In this document: positions 26,103-36,720 of the stretch, piece by piece
How positions within the stretch are numbered: position 1 is the stretch's first letter
Layout: every line of letters begins with the position of its first letter
The notes under the pieces: model-generated
What the model was told of the DNA's origin: nothing
The model's input: only the letters and a program-made list of their open reading frames with translations
Database searches by the model: none
Translations under genes and position numbers: made by a program
Assembly: GCF_014041995.1 (NCBI RefSeq)
Contig: NZ_CP059492.1
Coordinates: 2,418,001-2,482,000 of the forward strand
Origin: Changpingibacter yushuensis
Lineage (GTDB): Bacteria > Actinomycetota > Actinomycetes > Actinomycetales > Actinomycetaceae
DNA: 64,000 bases
Direction of reading: 5' to 3'

Positions 26103-28478
26103 TCAGCCGAAGATTGACTCCAGAACGGAATCGGAGGTCGCGGCTAGCTCACCAACATCGAAAACCAAAGTCTCTGAACTCGCCCATCCCACAGTCTCGA
26201 CAGCGCTGATGGCCAAAAGATCACCGCCGGTGGTCCCTAGCCGAACAACGGGAACGGACTCGGCCTCAGCGGCAGCATTCACCAGACCCACGAATCCTTC
26301 AGGAACTGCGATCACCACGCGGGCCTGCGATTCGCTGAGTAGCGCCGTGAATGAATCAATCGCATCGCGGCTACACAGAGCCGTGAGATCAATCGTTGCT
26401 CCCATTCCCCCATTCACTGCCATATCCACCAGCGTCTGGATAAGGCCGCCATTGGAGATGTCATGTGCCGATTCGATGACCGGACCAAGTTCAGAGGAGT
26501 CTGCCGCGTGGAGAGCAAGCAAGACACGGCCCAAGGCCATCTCTGCTTCCAAGTCCACCTTGGGTGGCAGTCCGCCCAAGTGGTCGTGGACTATCCTGGC
26601 CCACGCCGATCCGTCGAACTCGTCATAAGTCCCACCGAGCTGGAAAAGCACGGAGCCTTCCTTCTGGAAACCGGACGAAGTGGCCTTCGTGACGTCTTCC
26701 ATCACGCCCAGCACGCCAACCACGGGTGTGGGATTGATTGAAGAGGTCGGGGTGCCTTTCACCGTACCTGAGGAGTTGTACAGCGAAACGTTGCCGCCCG
26801 TGACCGGCACACCCATCACCTTGCACGCATCGGCGAGGCCGGTCATGGCTGTCACCAGTTGCCACATAGCATCCGGGTCTTCCGGGTTGCCGAAGTTCAG
26901 GCAGTCCGTGATCGCAAGAGGAGTTGCGCCAACTGTGCATACATTGCGATAAGACTCCGCTAGTGCCTGCTGCGCTCCGACATACGGATCTAGTTTTGTG
27001 TACCAACCATTGGCGTCAGTGGAGAGTGCGATGCCGCGGCCAGTGGCTTCATCAACGCGGACCACTCCGGCATCGTCCGGTTGCGACAACGCAGTGTTGC
27101 CACGAACAAACCTGTCGTATTGATTGGTCACCCACCCCTTGCTTGCTTGGTTAACGTTTGTGAGGACAGCCAGAATCTGGTCACGCAGCTCGCTAATCGT
27201 TGCCGGGCGTTCCAACTCCTGGGTTGTATCCGCTTGGAGGGCATCCTGCCATCCGGGCCGCGCGTATGGGCGATCGTAGACAGGCCCATCGACGGCCACA
27301 GTGGATGGATCCACATCCACGATGCGGTGGCCATAATGATCAATGACTAGGCGTCCTTCGCCGGTGACTTCACCGATCACGGCCGTCTCAACATCCCATT
27401 TGCTGGTGATGGCAAGGAACTCATCAAGCTTTTCGGGAGTAACGATCGCCATCATGCGCTCCTGAGATTCGCTCATGAGGATCTCGCCCGCGGTCAGGGT
27501 CGGATCGCGCAGGAGCACCTTCTCTAGGTCAACGTGCATGCCAGTTCCACCGTTTGCGGCCAGCTCGCTGGTCGCACACGAGATTCCTGCAGCACCTAGA
27601 TCCTGAATTGCCTCCACCACGTCGGCTTCGAACAACTCAAGGCAGCATTCGATGAGCACCTTCTCCATGAAGGGGTCACCCACTTGGACTGAAGGACGCT
27701 TGGTAGGCATTCCTTCCTCGAAGGTCTCCGAAGCGAGGATAGAGGCTCCGCCGATTCCGTCACCGCCTGTGCGCGCACCAAAAAGCACTACCTTGTTTCC
27801 TGCACCTTCGGCATTGGCCAGATGGATGGCATCGTGGCGCAGCACACCAATGCAGAGGGCATTAACCAACGGATTTCCTTGGTAGGACGGGTCAAACTCC
27901 GTCTCACCACCGATGTTGGGCAGGCCTAAGCAGTTGCCGTAGCCACCAACGCCGGCCACAACTCCATGCACGACTCGTGCAGTATCAGGATTGTCGATCG
28001 CACCGAAGCGAAGCTGATCCATGACTGCCACAGGCCGGGCACCCATCGCGATGATGTCGCGAACAATGCCACCAACGCCTGTTGCAGCTCCTTGATAGGG
28101 CTCCACAAAGCTTGGATGGTTATGAGACTCCACCTTGAAGGTGACCGCCCATCCGTCACCGATATCTACCACTCCAGCGTTCTGACCCATTCCCACGAGC
28201 AGGTGTTCACGCATCTCCTCAGTGGTCTTTCCGCCAAACTGTTCACCAAGGTGCTTTTTGGAGGACTTGTAGGAGCAGTGCTCGGACCACATAACCGAAT
28301 ACATAGCGAGTTCGGCGTTCGTTGGGCGCCTGCTCAAGAGCGAACAGATCTTTGCGTATTCTTCAGGCTTGAGGCCCAGCTCTGCCCACGGCATCTGCTG
28401 GTCCGGGGATGCCGCTGCATCCTCGATCGTGTCGTATGTTTGCGAGATGGTCTGATCTACTGGCTGATCGGCGGCCAT
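26103..28478 (-). CDS. purL: Phosphoribosylformylglycinamidine synthase subunit PurL
   Basis: 791 aa small-type PurL, which converts FGAR to FGAM with ATP. It needs the glutaminase PurQ and PurS, both encoded upstream. Diagnostic segments are [35 protein letters not shown] and GVGGIVRDI. The two structural repeats of the AIRS/PurM-like fold are present. GGAG supports the ATG at 28478. It lies 64 bp after purQ in the purS-purQ-purL order. Confidence 0.97.
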   Translation of the reverse strand: MAADQPVDQTISQTYDTIEDAAASPDQQMPWAELGLKPEEYAKICSLLSRRPTNAELAMYSVMWSEHCSYKSSKKHLGEQFGGKTTEEMREHLLVGMGQNAGVVDIGDGWAVTFKVESHNHPSFVEPYQGAATGVGGIVRDIIAMGARPVAVMDQLRFGAIDNPDTARVVHGVVAGVGGYGNCLGLPNIGGETEFDPSYQGNPLVNALCIGVLRHDAIHLANAEGAGNKVVLFGARTGGDGIGGASILASETFEEGMPTKRPSVQVGDPFMEKVLIECCLELFEADVVEAIQDLGAAGISCATSELAANGGTGMHVDLEKVLLRDPTLTAGEILMSESQERMMAIVTPEKLDEFLAITSKWDVETAVIGEVTGEGRLVIDHYGHRIVDVDPSTVAVDGPVYDRPYARPGWQDALQADTTQELERPATISELRDQILAVLTNVNQASKGWVTNQYDRFVRGNTALSQPDDAGVVRVDEATGRGIALSTDANGWYTKLDPYVGAQQALAESYRNVCTVGATPLAITDCLNFGNPEDPDAMWQLVTAMTGLADACKVMGVPVTGGNVSLYNSSGTVKGTPTSSINPTPVVGVLGVMEDVTKATSSGFQKEGSVLFQLGGTYDEFDGSAWARIVHDHLGGLPPKVDLEAEMALGRVLLALHAADSSELGPVIESAHDISNGGLIQTLVDMAVNGGMGATIDLTALCSRDAIDSFTALLSESQARVVIAVPEGFVGLVNAAAEAESVPVVRLGTTGGDLLAISAVETVGWASSETLVFDVGELAATSDSVLESIFG

Positions 28479-28542
28479 GGATTCTCCTTGGTTGGCGCCT
28501 GTGCGCCGGTAACCGTCATGGATTGTGAGGATGGTGGGCGTT

Positions 28543-29235
28543 TCAGCTGACCAGCGCGCTCAGCACGCTCGTGAAGAAGCGGAGGCCGTCGGTGCCTGAA
28601 CGTGGACCACCAGATCCTCGGGTACCAAAGCCTGCCTCAACTGCATGTTCAGGGTGGGGCATGAGGCCCACGATGTTGCCCTGTTCGGAGCAGATCCCGG
28701 CGATATCATTCACTGAACCATTCGGGTTCAGGCCTGCGTAGCGGAAGACCACGCGACCTTCGCCCTCGAGCCGCGAAACCGTATCAGAATCGGCTTGAAA
28801 GTTGCCCTCGCCATTCTTCAGCGGGATCACGATTCGTTCGCCTTGTTCGAAATCGTATGTGAATGCCGTGCTGGCATTTTCCACCACCAGCTCCTGCTCC
28901 CGGCAAATGAACCGCTGGTGTTCGTTGCGGATGAGTGCCCCGGGAAGCAAGTGGGATTCGCACAGTACTTGGAAACCATTGCAGATTCCAAGCACGGGCA
29001 TACCTTTGTGCGCCGCTTCCACAATGGACTTCACAGCTGGAGCAAGTGCCGCGATGGCCCCACAGCGCAGGTAGTCGCCGTACGAGAAACCGCCGGGAAG
29101 CACCACGGCATCAACTGCGTGGAGATCGTCGGAGGCGTGCCACAGTGCTACGGGTTCCCCACCCGCCAAGCGGATGGCCCGCGCCGCATCCTGATCATCA
29201 AGTGTGCCAGGGAAGGTGACAACTCCAACCTTCAC
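28543..29235 (-). CDS. purQ: Phosphoribosylformylglycinamidine synthase subunit PurQ
   Basis: 230 aa class I glutaminase that feeds ammonia to PurL. The nucleophilic cysteine lies in [11 protein letters not shown], and the catalytic His/Glu in MPHPEHAVE. The GTG start at 29235 overlaps the purS stop (GTGA), so the two are translationally coupled. Confidence 0.97.
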   Translation of the reverse strand: MKVGVVTFPGTLDDQDAARAIRLAGGEPVALWHASDDLHAVDAVVLPGGFSYGDYLRCGAIAALAPAVKSIVEAAHKGMPVLGICNGFQVLCESHLLPGALIRNEHQRFICREQELVVENASTAFTYDFEQGERIVIPLKNGEGNFQADSDTVSRLEGEGRVVFRYAGLNPNGSVNDIAGICSEQGNIVGLMPHPEHAVEAGFGTRGSGGPRSGTDGLRFFTSVLSALVS

Positions 29236-29489
29236 TTGGCGGCCTCCGCATCGTAGACGGCTACAACATCTTCGATGATGGGGTTGGAAAGAACTGCATC
29301 TGCGGCCTTGCGGGCGTCCTCAAGTGCTGCAGCGGTGACGGGACCATCAACACTCAGTTCGAAGCGCTTACCCTGACGGACATCTGTGAAGACGTCGATG
29401 CCTTGCCGCGGTAGTGCACCACGGACGGCCTTTCCTTGCGGATCCAGAATCTCCGGTTTTGGCATGACCTCTACAATGATGCGTCCCAC
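29232..29489 (-). CDS. purS: Phosphoribosylformylglycinamidine synthase subunit PurS
   Basis: 85 aa, the small bridging subunit that joins PurQ to PurL. The sequence [20 protein letters not shown] and the [17 protein letters not shown] segment are typical. I chose the GTG at 29489 because AAGGAGGAG lies just upstream. The frame stays open further upstream, but that extension lacks family resemblance. It is the first gene of purSQL. Confidence 0.94.
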   Translation of the reverse strand: MGRIIVEVMPKPEILDPQGKAVRGALPRQGIDVFTDVRQGKRFELSVDGPVTAAALEDARKAADAVLSNPIIEDVVAVYDAEAAK

Positions 29490-29597
29490 GCCGCTCCTCC
29501 TTGTCTCGATATTTGGAAGCTTTGAGCGCGTATGTGTCCATTCTATGAGAACGGCACGAGAGATAGATACTCGTTCGCGTGCGACACGAGTCACGGA

Positions 29598-30506
29598 TTA
29601 CTGCCAGTTCTGCCCCGTCAGTGTTTCGTACGCTTCAACGTAGCGATCGCGAGTTCTTTCGACGACGTCGTCGGGCAAAGCAGGCGGCAGTTCACCAGAC
29701 GTGCGATCCCAACCCGAAGCGGGTGACGTCAACCAATCCCTGACAAACTGCTTGTCGAGTGAGGGCTGAACCGAACCTGCTTCGTAACCATCCGCATACC
29801 AGAACCGTGACGAATCCGGGGTAAGGACTTCGTCGCCAAGAATGATTTCTGAAGAACTCGTCTCTGCTGACTTTCCAAACTCAAACTTCGTATCGGCGAT
29901 GATGATGCCACGCTGAAGAGCAATCTCATGAGCTCGCTGGTACAAGAGAATGGAGGTGGAGCGCAGTTCGTGTGCGGCGGCCCCAATGCGTTCGACCGTC
30001 TCCGTGAACGTGATGTTCTCATCATGGTCACCCAGCTTCGCTTTTGCCGCCGGAGTGAAGATGGGGAAATCGAGTTGGGAGGCCTCGCTCAAACCCACTG
30101 GCAACGCGACGCCACACACGGCACCCGATTCCTTGTATTCGGAAAGTCCGCTTCCCGTCAGGTAGCCACGCACCACGCACTCGATAGGAAACATATCCAA
30201 CCGCTTCGTGATCATGGCGCGGCCACGCACTTCTTCTGGAACGTTTGTGCTGAGCACATGGTTCTCCGTGAGATCCGAAAGCTGATCAAACCACCACAGC
30301 GAGAGTTGGGTCAGGATCGCGCCCTTGTCTGGAATCTGGGTTGGAAGCACGTAATCATATGCGCTGATGCGGTCCGAGGCGACGATGAGAAAGGTATCGG
30401 TGCCACTGTGCGTGGATGCCGAGGTTGGGCAGTAGATGTCACGGACCTTGCCCGAATAGATGTGGGTCCAGCCTTCGAGATTGCGATGACCTTGGCTCTC
30501 CGACAT
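29598..30506 (-). CDS. purC: Phosphoribosylaminoimidazole-succinocarboxamide synthase
   Basis: 302 aa SAICAR synthetase, which joins CAIR with aspartate using ATP. The N-terminal SGKVRDIY motif, the VLPTQIPDKGAILTQLSLWW segment, IECVVRGYLTGSG and IIADTKFEFG are all diagnostic. AAGGGGAATGG precedes the ATG at 30506. It sits upstream of purSQL on the same strand, separated by 108 bp. Confidence 0.97.
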   Translation of the reverse strand: MSESQGHRNLEGWTHIYSGKVRDIYCPTSASTHSGTDTFLIVASDRISAYDYVLPTQIPDKGAILTQLSLWWFDQLSDLTENHVLSTNVPEEVRGRAMITKRLDMFPIECVVRGYLTGSGLSEYKESGAVCGVALPVGLSEASQLDFPIFTPAAKAKLGDHDENITFTETVERIGAAAHELRSTSILLYQRAHEIALQRGIIIADTKFEFGKSAETSSSEIILGDEVLTPDSSRFWYADGYEAGSVQPSLDKQFVRDWLTSPASGWDRTSGELPPALPDDVVERTRDRYVEAYETLTGQNWQ

Positions 30507-30605
30507 TCCATTCCCCTTGTTTGTTGTAATACTGAGTGGTTGTGCAAGCGCGGCGTAACGCCGCCTGAATGTGAGATCAGTCCCAAAGTTATCTTGCTTC
30601 GGATT

Positions 30606-31868
30606 CTATTCCATGCCCGCAGCTATGTCTGTGCGGAAGTGAGAACCCTCCAACGTGATGGCCCGGAGAGCTTGATACGCGGTCTCGCGAGCGCCGGAGA
30701 TACCTTCTCCAACGCCAACAACTGCGAGTACCCGCCCGCCTTGTGCCACCAGTTTGCCGTCACGGATCGCGGTGCCCGCTTGAATCACGTGAGCGCCTGG
30801 AACTGATTCTGCGGCGGCAATACCCTCAATGGCATCGCCCGTTCGAACGAACGCCGGATATCCGTGGGCAGCAAGCACTACGGCCACAGCTCCTTGCTTG
30901 GTCCAGTCAAGCTTTGCCTTGGGCAACGAACCTGTGGCAGCGGCCAGAAGAAGCTGACCCAGCGGAGTCTTCAGGCGCGGCAACACAACTTGGGTCTCAG
31001 GATCGCCAAAACGTACGTTGAACTCCACCACCCGTAAACCGCGTGACGTGAGCGCCAAACCACAGTACAGGAGCCCTACGAAAGGTGTTCCACGCTTAGC
31101 CATGAGGTCCACGACCGGCTGGGCAACTCTGGCGACGACGTCGTCCACCAGCCCTTCCGGTGCCCACGCAAGCGGCGAATATGATCCCATACCACCGGTG
31201 TTGGGGCCTTCATTAGCATCGTATGCACGTTTGAAATCCTGCGCAGGCTCGAGAGGAATAACTCGCTTGCCATCGCAGATGCAGAAGAGGGAGACCTCGG
31301 GGCCGTCGAGGAACTCCTCGATAACAACCTGAGGCGCATCCTCGTGGTTCTTGGCCAAGCATGCCTCTGCGTGAGCGCGGGCCTCACCGCGATCGTTGGT
31401 AACCACCACGCCCTTGCCCGCTGCAAGACCGTCATCTTTCACCACATATGGAGCACCAAAGGCATCAAACGCCGCTTCCACCTGGTCGAGTGTGGTGCAC
31501 ACATGCGCCATTGCGGTTGGCACCTGAGCCAGCGCCATTATCTCTTTGGCGAAGGCCTTGGAACCCTCAAGCCGTGCCGCATCTCCCGAAGGACCGAACA
31601 CTGGAATTCCGGCAGCGCGAACGTGATCCGCTACTCCCGCCACAAGTGGTGCTTCTGGTCCGACGACGACGAGGTCCACCTCGTGTCTCACAGCCAACGC
31701 GGCGACTGCCTCACCATCGAGGATGTCGTTCAGTGCAAGGTTCGTACCCAGAGCAGCCGTGGCCGGATTACCAGGTGCGATAAAGAGTTCGGTTACCGAT
31801 GCGTCAGAATGAAGAGCGCGGGCAATTGCGTGTTCGCGGCCGCCTGAGCCAACCAGAAGTATCTTCAC
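30606..31868 (-). CDS. purD: Phosphoribosylamine-glycine ligase
   Basis: 420 aa ATP-grasp GAR synthetase, step 2 of purine synthesis. Recognised by MKILLVGSGGREHAIARAL, VVVGPEAPLVAG, DDGLAAGKGVVV and NVRFGDPETQVVLPRL. The start is GTG at 31868, with TAGGCT ending 6 nt upstream and no Shine-Dalgarno site, so a leaderless transcript is likely. It is divergent from the CDCA-like gene and 99 bp upstream of purC. Confidence 0.97.
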   Translation of the reverse strand: MKILLVGSGGREHAIARALHSDASVTELFIAPGNPATAALGTNLALNDILDGEAVAALAVRHEVDLVVVGPEAPLVAGVADHVRAAGIPVFGPSGDAARLEGSKAFAKEIMALAQVPTAMAHVCTTLDQVEAAFDAFGAPYVVKDDGLAAGKGVVVTNDRGEARAHAEACLAKNHEDAPQVVIEEFLDGPEVSLFCICDGKRVIPLEPAQDFKRAYDANEGPNTGGMGSYSPLAWAPEGLVDDVVARVAQPVVDLMAKRGTPFVGLLYCGLALTSRGLRVVEFNVRFGDPETQVVLPRLKTPLGQLLLAAATGSLPKAKLDWTKQGAVAVVLAAHGYPAFVRTGDAIEGIAAAESVPGAHVIQAGTAIRDGKLVAQGGRVLAVVGVGEGISGARETAYQALRAITLEGSHFRTDIAAGME

Positions 31869-31873
31869 GAATC

Positions 31874-31880
31874 CAGCCTA
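31874..31880 (-). promoter_or_regulatory. -10 hexamer TAGGCT for purD (leaderless)
   Basis: On the minus strand TAGGCT stands 6 nt before the GTG start codon. Confidence 0.5.
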
Positions 31881-31919
31881 GTCCAGTCCGCGTCACTGAT
31901 GTACGGACCACCAGTTTTG

Positions 31920-31956
31920 ACTCACTATGTGGATGATTCTGGTCCACATAGTGAGT
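31920..31956. promoter_or_regulatory. 14-bp perfect inverted repeat in a divergent promoter region
   Basis: ACTCACTATGTGGA (31920-31933) pairs with TCCACATAGTGAGT (31943-31956) around a 9-nt loop. It lies 52 bp upstream of purD and 135 bp upstream of the CDCA-like gene, so it may be an operator. A terminator is less expected between divergent genes. Confidence 0.45.
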
Positions 31957-32078
31957 GATGGTGAGTCTGGTTGACATGAGATCTACGGGCTGACGAGGCA
32001 GACTGGCTGGGCAGTTGGTGGCAACCCGCTTTCTGGACATCGCACACACCGGGTCTGTGTGAGTGGCGCTCGACACCC

Positions 32079-32084
32079 TAGACT
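32079..32084 (+). promoter_or_regulatory. -10 hexamer TAGACT, leaderless start of CDCA-like gene
   Basis: TAGACT ends 6 nt before the ATG at 32091. Confidence 0.5.
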
Positions 32085-32090
32085 TGCACC

Positions 32091-33017
32091 ATGCTAGAAA
32101 GCGCACGCGGATCCATCGCGCCCTCGCAACGCTGGATTGACTTGACCGAAGATGCCACGCTGGCACCACCCTTGACAGATGCACTCGTGCCCACAGCAGG
32201 TGACGTTCCCGCCAGCTGCATTGACGGACGTCCGGCCCTCGGCGCGGCATCGTCACCTTTCCCGCATAGTGCAGGTGGAACCTTATCTCTCTGGATGAGC
32301 GGTGTACTGACTGGAGGTCTCGGCGGGCCAGGACTACTCGGATCGCTGGCAACACTGTGTGGCAGCTTTCGAGCCTCTGGCACCCCAATCTCCGGACACG
32401 TTGACGATTCGGCGGTGCAACCCGCATGTGGCTGCGGTGCAGCTGACGGAATGGGACGCATTCTGCAGGTTTTTGCCGAACAACCTTCCGGCCTAGTGCA
32501 CCTCATCAATAGGTGGGGATTCGATACTTCGGTCATCTCCCACCAGACCCGCGCGAGAGCGCGCGCACTGGCCAGTCAAGTACCCAGCGGCCCTTCGCTG
32601 CTCGGCACCCTGAGCGAATTTGCCCAAGATGCCACTCCTGTTCTCACCGGGAAGCACTTCGAAGTGGCAATCGTGGCCAACACTCGGCCGCACACCACCC
32701 TAGACAAAGCACGATTCGCACAAGTCATGGCCAAACGAATGGCCAACCGTTTGGCGGAGCACAAACCTGACACAACCGCAGCATTTGTGCCCCGAAGCGC
32801 GCACACCGATCAAACAAAAGCCGGCATCAACGAACCCGTGCCTCAAGCGTTTGATATAGATGTGTGGGCGTTTGAGTCTGGCGTGGAAGCACTCATCACA
32901 GAGGGCATCGTCCCTGAATCCAGATTCGAAGAAACGATCGCAACGCTTGCCGGATTGAATGCTGCGGCCTGCCTTGTACTCTGTGCGCCAAACATGCCGG
33001 AAATCGTGCTCTCCTGA
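32091..33017 (+). CDS. Possible cadmium-carbonic-anhydrase-like (CDCA fold) protein
   Basis: 308 aa, cytosolic, no signal peptide. The central stretch GHVDDSAVQPACGCGAADG, followed by MGRILQVF, resembles the His and Cys metal-ligand region (HxDD...GCGAxDK) of CDCA-type carbonic anhydrases, a family annotated across scattered bacteria. The motif Lys is replaced by Gly here. The rest is unfamiliar, including VAIVANTRPHTTLDKARFAQ and the C-terminal FDIDVWAFESG. Zinc- or cadmium-dependent CO2 hydration is a possibility, not a conclusion. It is transcribed alone, divergent from purD and convergent with pckG, a CO2-releasing enzyme. Confidence 0.4.
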   Translation: MLESARGSIAPSQRWIDLTEDATLAPPLTDALVPTAGDVPASCIDGRPALGAASSPFPHSAGGTLSLWMSGVLTGGLGGPGLLGSLATLCGSFRASGTPISGHVDDSAVQPACGCGAADGMGRILQVFAEQPSGLVHLINRWGFDTSVISHQTRARARALASQVPSGPSLLGTLSEFAQDATPVLTGKHFEVAIVANTRPHTTLDKARFAQVMAKRMANRLAEHKPDTTAAFVPRSAHTDQTKAGINEPVPQAFDIDVWAFESGVEALITEGIVPESRFEETIATLAGLNAAACLVLCAPNMPEIVLS

Positions 33018-33022
33018 GTTGG

Positions 33023-33100
33023 CTGTACGGGCTGGCCGAATGGGTTGACTGTATGAGCTGGCCGAACGGGCTGACTGTATGAACTGGCCGAATGGGCCGA
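33023..33100. repeat. 26-bp tandem repeat, three copies, after a stop codon
   Basis: Units 33023-33048, 33049-33074 and 33075-33100 share CTGTAtGaaCTGGCCGAAtG with a few substitutions. The array begins 5 bp after the CDCA-like stop. Confidence 0.92.
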
Positions 33101-33124
33101 CCATGAGGACGGCTGCCGGATGCG

Positions 33125-33161
33125 AAGTAGGCCCGGATACACGTGTATCCGGGCCCACTTC
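33125..33161. terminator. Bidirectional terminator between convergent genes
   Basis: GGCCCGGATACAC and GTGTATCCGGGCC form a 13-bp perfect palindrome, extended by AAGT/ACTT. It serves the CDCA-like gene and pckG. Confidence 0.75.
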
Positions 33162-33181
33162 TCTAGCTAGCGATTCTCAGA

Positions 33182-35050
33182 TCAGGCTTGCGCCGCTGCG
33201 ATACGCTCGCGGAACTTACCGAGTTCTGCCGTGATCTCTGCAGGCAGCTTGTCACCGAACTGAGTGAAGTACTCCTCCGTGTCATCCAACTCGGCTGCCC
33301 AAGCAGCAGGGTTGATTTCGAAGAGCTTGTTCCACTTCGCCTCGTCGATATCGAGTCCGTCCAGGTTGAAGTCTTCGATCTTCGGGTAGCGGCCAGTTAC
33401 ACCATCGATAGCCTCGACTTCGCCACCGGCACGGCGGACGATCCAATCGAGCACGCGCGAGTTATCGCCGTAGCCCGGCCACATGAAGTGACCCTCTTCG
33501 TCCTTGCGGAACCAGTTGACCTGATAGATCTTCGGGAACTTGCTGCCAAGCTTCGCCTGCATCTCAAGCCAGTGACCCCAGTAGTCGGCCATGTTGTAGC
33601 CACAGAAGGGGAGCATGGCGAAGGGATCGTGGCGCAGCGAGCCAGCCTTGACGTCCGTGGCGGCAGCTGTCACTTCGGAAGCAACCGAAGCGCCAATGAA
33701 CACGCCGTGTGCCGGGTCGTACTGCTCGGCAACGAGTGGCACGTTGGTGGCGCGGCGGCCTCCGAACAGGATGGCGTCGATCGGAACGCCTGCCGGGGCT
33801 TCCCAATCCTCGCAGATGATTGGGCACTGCTCAGCAGGCACCGTGAAGCGGCTGTTGGGATGTGCAGCCTTCTTTCCGTCTGCTGCATCCGCTGGCGTGT
33901 AATCGTTGCCGAGCCAATCAATCAGGTGATCCGGAAGCGGAGCGTCGATGCCTTCCCACCACACGTCGCCGTCGTCCGTCAGGGCAACGTTCGTGAAGAT
34001 GGAGTTGGCCTTCATGGTGTCCATAGCCATGGGGTTGGTGTGGTAGGAGGTACCAGGTGCAACGCCGAAGAATCCAGCTTCTGGGTTGATCGCGTACAGG
34101 CGGCCGTCAGCTCCTGGGCGCATCCACGCGATGTCATCACCAACAGTGGAGACCTTGTAGCCCGGGATGGTGGGCTGAAGCATGGCGAGGTTGGTCTTAC
34201 CACAAGCCGAAGGGAAGGCGGCAGTGACATGGAACTGCTTGCCAGTTGCTTCTTCCGTGAGGCGAAGGATGAGCATGTGCTCTGCCATCCAGCCATCGCG
34301 GCGAGCCATGGTCGAAGCGATGCGCAGTGCAAAGCACTTCTTGCCCAGCAGTGCGTTGCCGCCATAGCCGGAACCATAGGAGATGATTTCGTTGGTCTCG
34401 GGGAAGTGGGTGATGTACTTGTCATCGTTGCATGGCCAAGCCACTTCCTCGCGGGTGGTGCCATCGGCATCGCGGAGCGGGTAACCCACCGAGTGGAGGG
34501 CCGGAACCCACGGCTTGCCTTCGCCGATGAGCTTGAGTGCAGCAGCACCCATGCGAGTCATGATCCGCATTGAGACGACGACGTAAGCGGAGTCAGTGAT
34601 CTCAATCCCAAGTTGAGAAATAGGGCCACCAAGCGGACCCATGGAGAACGGTACAACGTACATCGTGCGGCCACGCATGACGCCGTCGAACTTCTCCTTA
34701 AGAGTTGCGCGCATTTCGGCAGGATCGGCCCAATGGTTGGTGGGGCCAGCATCCTCTTCCTTCTCACAGCAGATGAACGTGCGCGACTCAACGCGGGCCA
34801 CGTCGGAGGGTAGTGAGCGGGCAAGGAAACAGTTGGGGCGCTTCTCAGGGTTCAGCCGGGTGAAAGTGCCACCCTCAACCATTTCGGTGGTGAGACGGTC
34901 CCATTCCTCGTCACTGCCATCGGCCCAGTAAATCGAGTCTGGCTTAGCGAGGTTAGCCTGTTCTGTAACCCAAGCAACCAATTCTTCCGGAGCGTCCGCC
35001 GGTGCACCGGCGCGAACTTCCTCAACAGAGTATGTCTTGTCGGATGTCAT
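33182..35050 (-). CDS. pckG: Phosphoenolpyruvate carboxykinase (GTP)
   Basis: 622 aa GTP-type PEPCK, which interconverts oxaloacetate and PEP with CO2. The kinase P-loop [16 protein letters not shown] contains the reactive cysteine; the metal and GTP-binding segments [14 protein letters not shown] and [14 protein letters not shown] are present. The ATG at 35050 is supported by AAGGAAGG; the frame extends slightly upstream without family resemblance. It is monocistronic, with a 422-bp region upstream shared with the divergent lipoprotein gene. Confidence 0.97.
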   Translation of the reverse strand: MTSDKTYSVEEVRAGAPADAPEELVAWVTEQANLAKPDSIYWADGSDEEWDRLTTEMVEGGTFTRLNPEKRPNCFLARSLPSDVARVESRTFICCEKEEDAGPTNHWADPAEMRATLKEKFDGVMRGRTMYVVPFSMGPLGGPISQLGIEITDSAYVVVSMRIMTRMGAAALKLIGEGKPWVPALHSVGYPLRDADGTTREEVAWPCNDDKYITHFPETNEIISYGSGYGGNALLGKKCFALRIASTMARRDGWMAEHMLILRLTEEATGKQFHVTAAFPSACGKTNLAMLQPTIPGYKVSTVGDDIAWMRPGADGRLYAINPEAGFFGVAPGTSYHTNPMAMDTMKANSIFTNVALTDDGDVWWEGIDAPLPDHLIDWLGNDYTPADAADGKKAAHPNSRFTVPAEQCPIICEDWEAPAGVPIDAILFGGRRATNVPLVAEQYDPAHGVFIGASVASEVTAAATDVKAGSLRHDPFAMLPFCGYNMADYWGHWLEMQAKLGSKFPKIYQVNWFRKDEEGHFMWPGYGDNSRVLDWIVRRAGGEVEAIDGVTGRYPKIEDFNLDGLDIDEAKWNKLFEINPAAWAAELDDTEEYFTQFGDKLPAEITAELGKFRERIAAAQA

Positions 35051-35472
35051 CGCATTTCCTTCCTTAGAGAGCGATGTGCAGCGCTGCACTGTTCCGCAAC
35101 ACGAACACTGTCTATTGTTAACGACTCAGTGTGGGTTTCCTCCAGTATTTCGTCCCGGGTCCCTTTGACCTATCCCCGTATTCGTTGCAATAGCGCCACA
35201 TTCTGGCCATTTTGGGCCACTGTGTGCCACGCCACAACACCTATACCCACGCAGACCCGTCACCTGTTCGGCCGAATATGTGACCGTGCCACGTACCGTC
35301 AGGACCACCGCCGCAGCCCAATTATGCAGAAGAAATGACCTTTCCCGTTGATCAGATCGACACCACTTCAGTTGGTCAGTGCTCACCAGACTGCAGACGT
35401 TGGGAGACTCAGCGTGCACTCGTCCGGTAGATTTGACTCGTTACTTGCCGATCACAGAAGGGAACCACCACG
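35051..35472. other. 422-bp divergent regulatory region
   Basis: No gene seen. It carries the upstream signals of pckG (minus) and the lipoprotein gene (plus). TTGACT near 35432 could be a -35 for the lipoprotein gene, but a matching -10 is not clear. Confidence 0.4.
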
Positions 35473-36657
35473 ATGATCAGCACCACGAAGAACCAGAAGA
35501 GAATTCTTGCAATTCTCCTCCTCCCGTTGATGCTATTCCTCTCGGCTTGCAGATCCGAGAACACTCTTGAAGTGACATCAGATGGTGGCCTCACCATGAC
35601 GATGGACATGATCGACGACGAAGGCTTGTTCTCCGGTTTAGGGATGACTTGTTCAGACATGGAGTCAATGTTCGGAGAGGACCTCGACCTAGATGGCGAA
35701 GGTACCGTGAACATCGAGGACATCTCGACTGGCGACGATCTCGGCTGCCGCTTCACCACCACCGCATATGACGCCGTGGATGGCACTTTCCTTGTGGACA
35801 ATGGCGATAGCTTCACCCTAAACCTCACGGCCGACGACATTGGCGGACTCACTCAAGATGACCTAGACCAATTGGGATCCATGACCTTCAGCTTGAGCGT
35901 CACCATGCCCGGCCCCATCACAGACGCCAGCGAAGGTGGAACCATTGACGGCAACACCGTCACCTACACCGATGTCTCTGTGCTGGTCTCAGAAGTCTCC
36001 ATAACTGGCCTCAAGACTGGTTCAAGCGGTGATGGCGGAACTGCCACCGATGGCGAGAACGGGATCGGTGATGACAACTACTCTTCGAGCCACGTTGCTG
36101 GTTGGGTTTGGGGGCTCATCGCACTAGTCGTAATTGCCCTCATCATCGCCGTCGTTCTTATCGTCGCGAAGCGAAAGAAGACACCACCTACATTGGGAGG
36201 CCCCAACTCATACGGTGTTGGCCCAGCTCAGTATGGCCAACAGCCAGCGCCGTACGGTCAGACTGGTTACGGTCAGACTGGTTACGGTCAAGCTGGTTAC
36301 GGCCAGAGCTTCCCGCAGCAAAACGCTGGTCAGCAAGGCTACGGCCAGCAGGGTTACGGTCAGCAGACCACTCAATTCGGTCAAGGCTATCCGCAGCAGG
36401 GCGCCGGCCAGCAAGCGGATCAGTACGGCCAGCAGGGCCAGCAGGGCCAGCAGGGCCAGCAGGGCCAGCAGGGCCAAAACTATCCGACCGATAGCTACGA
36501 ACAGCAGTTTGGTAAGCCAAGCGAACAACAGTATGGCCAGCCTGATCCGTCAGCCGATCAGGCCGGCTATGGCAGCCCAACTGCGGACCCAAGCCAATAC
36601 GATCAGCCCGGTCAGTACGACGACGGCGAACAGCCGCCGGCTAACGAAAACCGGTAA
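35473..36657 (+). CDS. LppM-like lipoprotein with Gln/Gly/Tyr-rich cytoplasmic tail
   Basis: 394 aa. A signal peptide ends in the lipobox LFLSACRS (Cys26). An extracytoplasmic domain of ~170 residues follows, resembling the actinobacterial LppM domain ([29 protein letters not shown]). A transmembrane helix lies at about residues 211-235 ([20 protein letters not shown]), then KRKK. The last ~150 residues are a GYGQ/QQGQ-rich low-complexity tail predicted to be cytoplasmic. AGAAGGGA precedes the ATG. Function is unknown; the tail looks like a self-association domain. Confidence 0.85.
   Translation: MISTTKNQKRILAILLLPLMLFLSACRSENTLEVTSDGGLTMTMDMIDDEGLFSGLGMTCSDMESMFGEDLDLDGEGTVNIEDISTGDDLGCRFTTTAYDAVDGTFLVDNGDSFTLNLTADDIGGLTQDDLDQLGSMTFSLSVTMPGPITDASEGGTIDGNTVTYTDVSVLVSEVSITGLKTGSSGDGGTATDGENGIGDDNYSSSHVAGWVWGLIALVVIALIIAVVLIVAKRKKTPPTLGGPNSYGVGPAQYGQQPAPYGQTGYGQTGYGQAGYGQSFPQQNAGQQGYGQQGYGQQTTQFGQGYPQQGAGQQADQYGQQGQQGQQGQQGQQGQNYPTDSYEQQFGKPSEQQYGQPDPSADQAGYGSPTADPSQYDQPGQYDDGEQPPANENR
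36258..36475. repeat. In-frame short tandem repeats in the lipoprotein tail
   Basis: Three copies of a 15-bp unit (GGTCAGACTGGTTAC) occur at about 36258-36305. About five copies of the 9-bp unit CAGCAGGGC occur at about 36430-36475. They encode GQTGY and QQG peptides, so slippage changes tail length in frame. Confidence 0.85.
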
Positions 36658-36669
36658 CGCCTAAGTACG

Positions 36670-36720
36670 AAGTGTGGTGGGTGGGAACGAACATTCAGTT
36701 CGTTCCCACCCACCACACTT
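36670..36720. terminator. Strong bidirectional terminator, 22-bp perfect stem
   Basis: The arms 36670-36691 and 36699-36720 are fully complementary (beginning AAGTGTGGTGGGTGGG) with a 7-nt loop and a T run on the plus side. It separates the lipoprotein gene from convergent purA. Confidence 0.92.

Noticed and set aside
33188-34573. 461-codon plus-strand open frame opposite pckG
   Set aside because: It lies antisense to conserved pckG, with no Shine-Dalgarno site and no domain. High-GC codon structure produces such frames.
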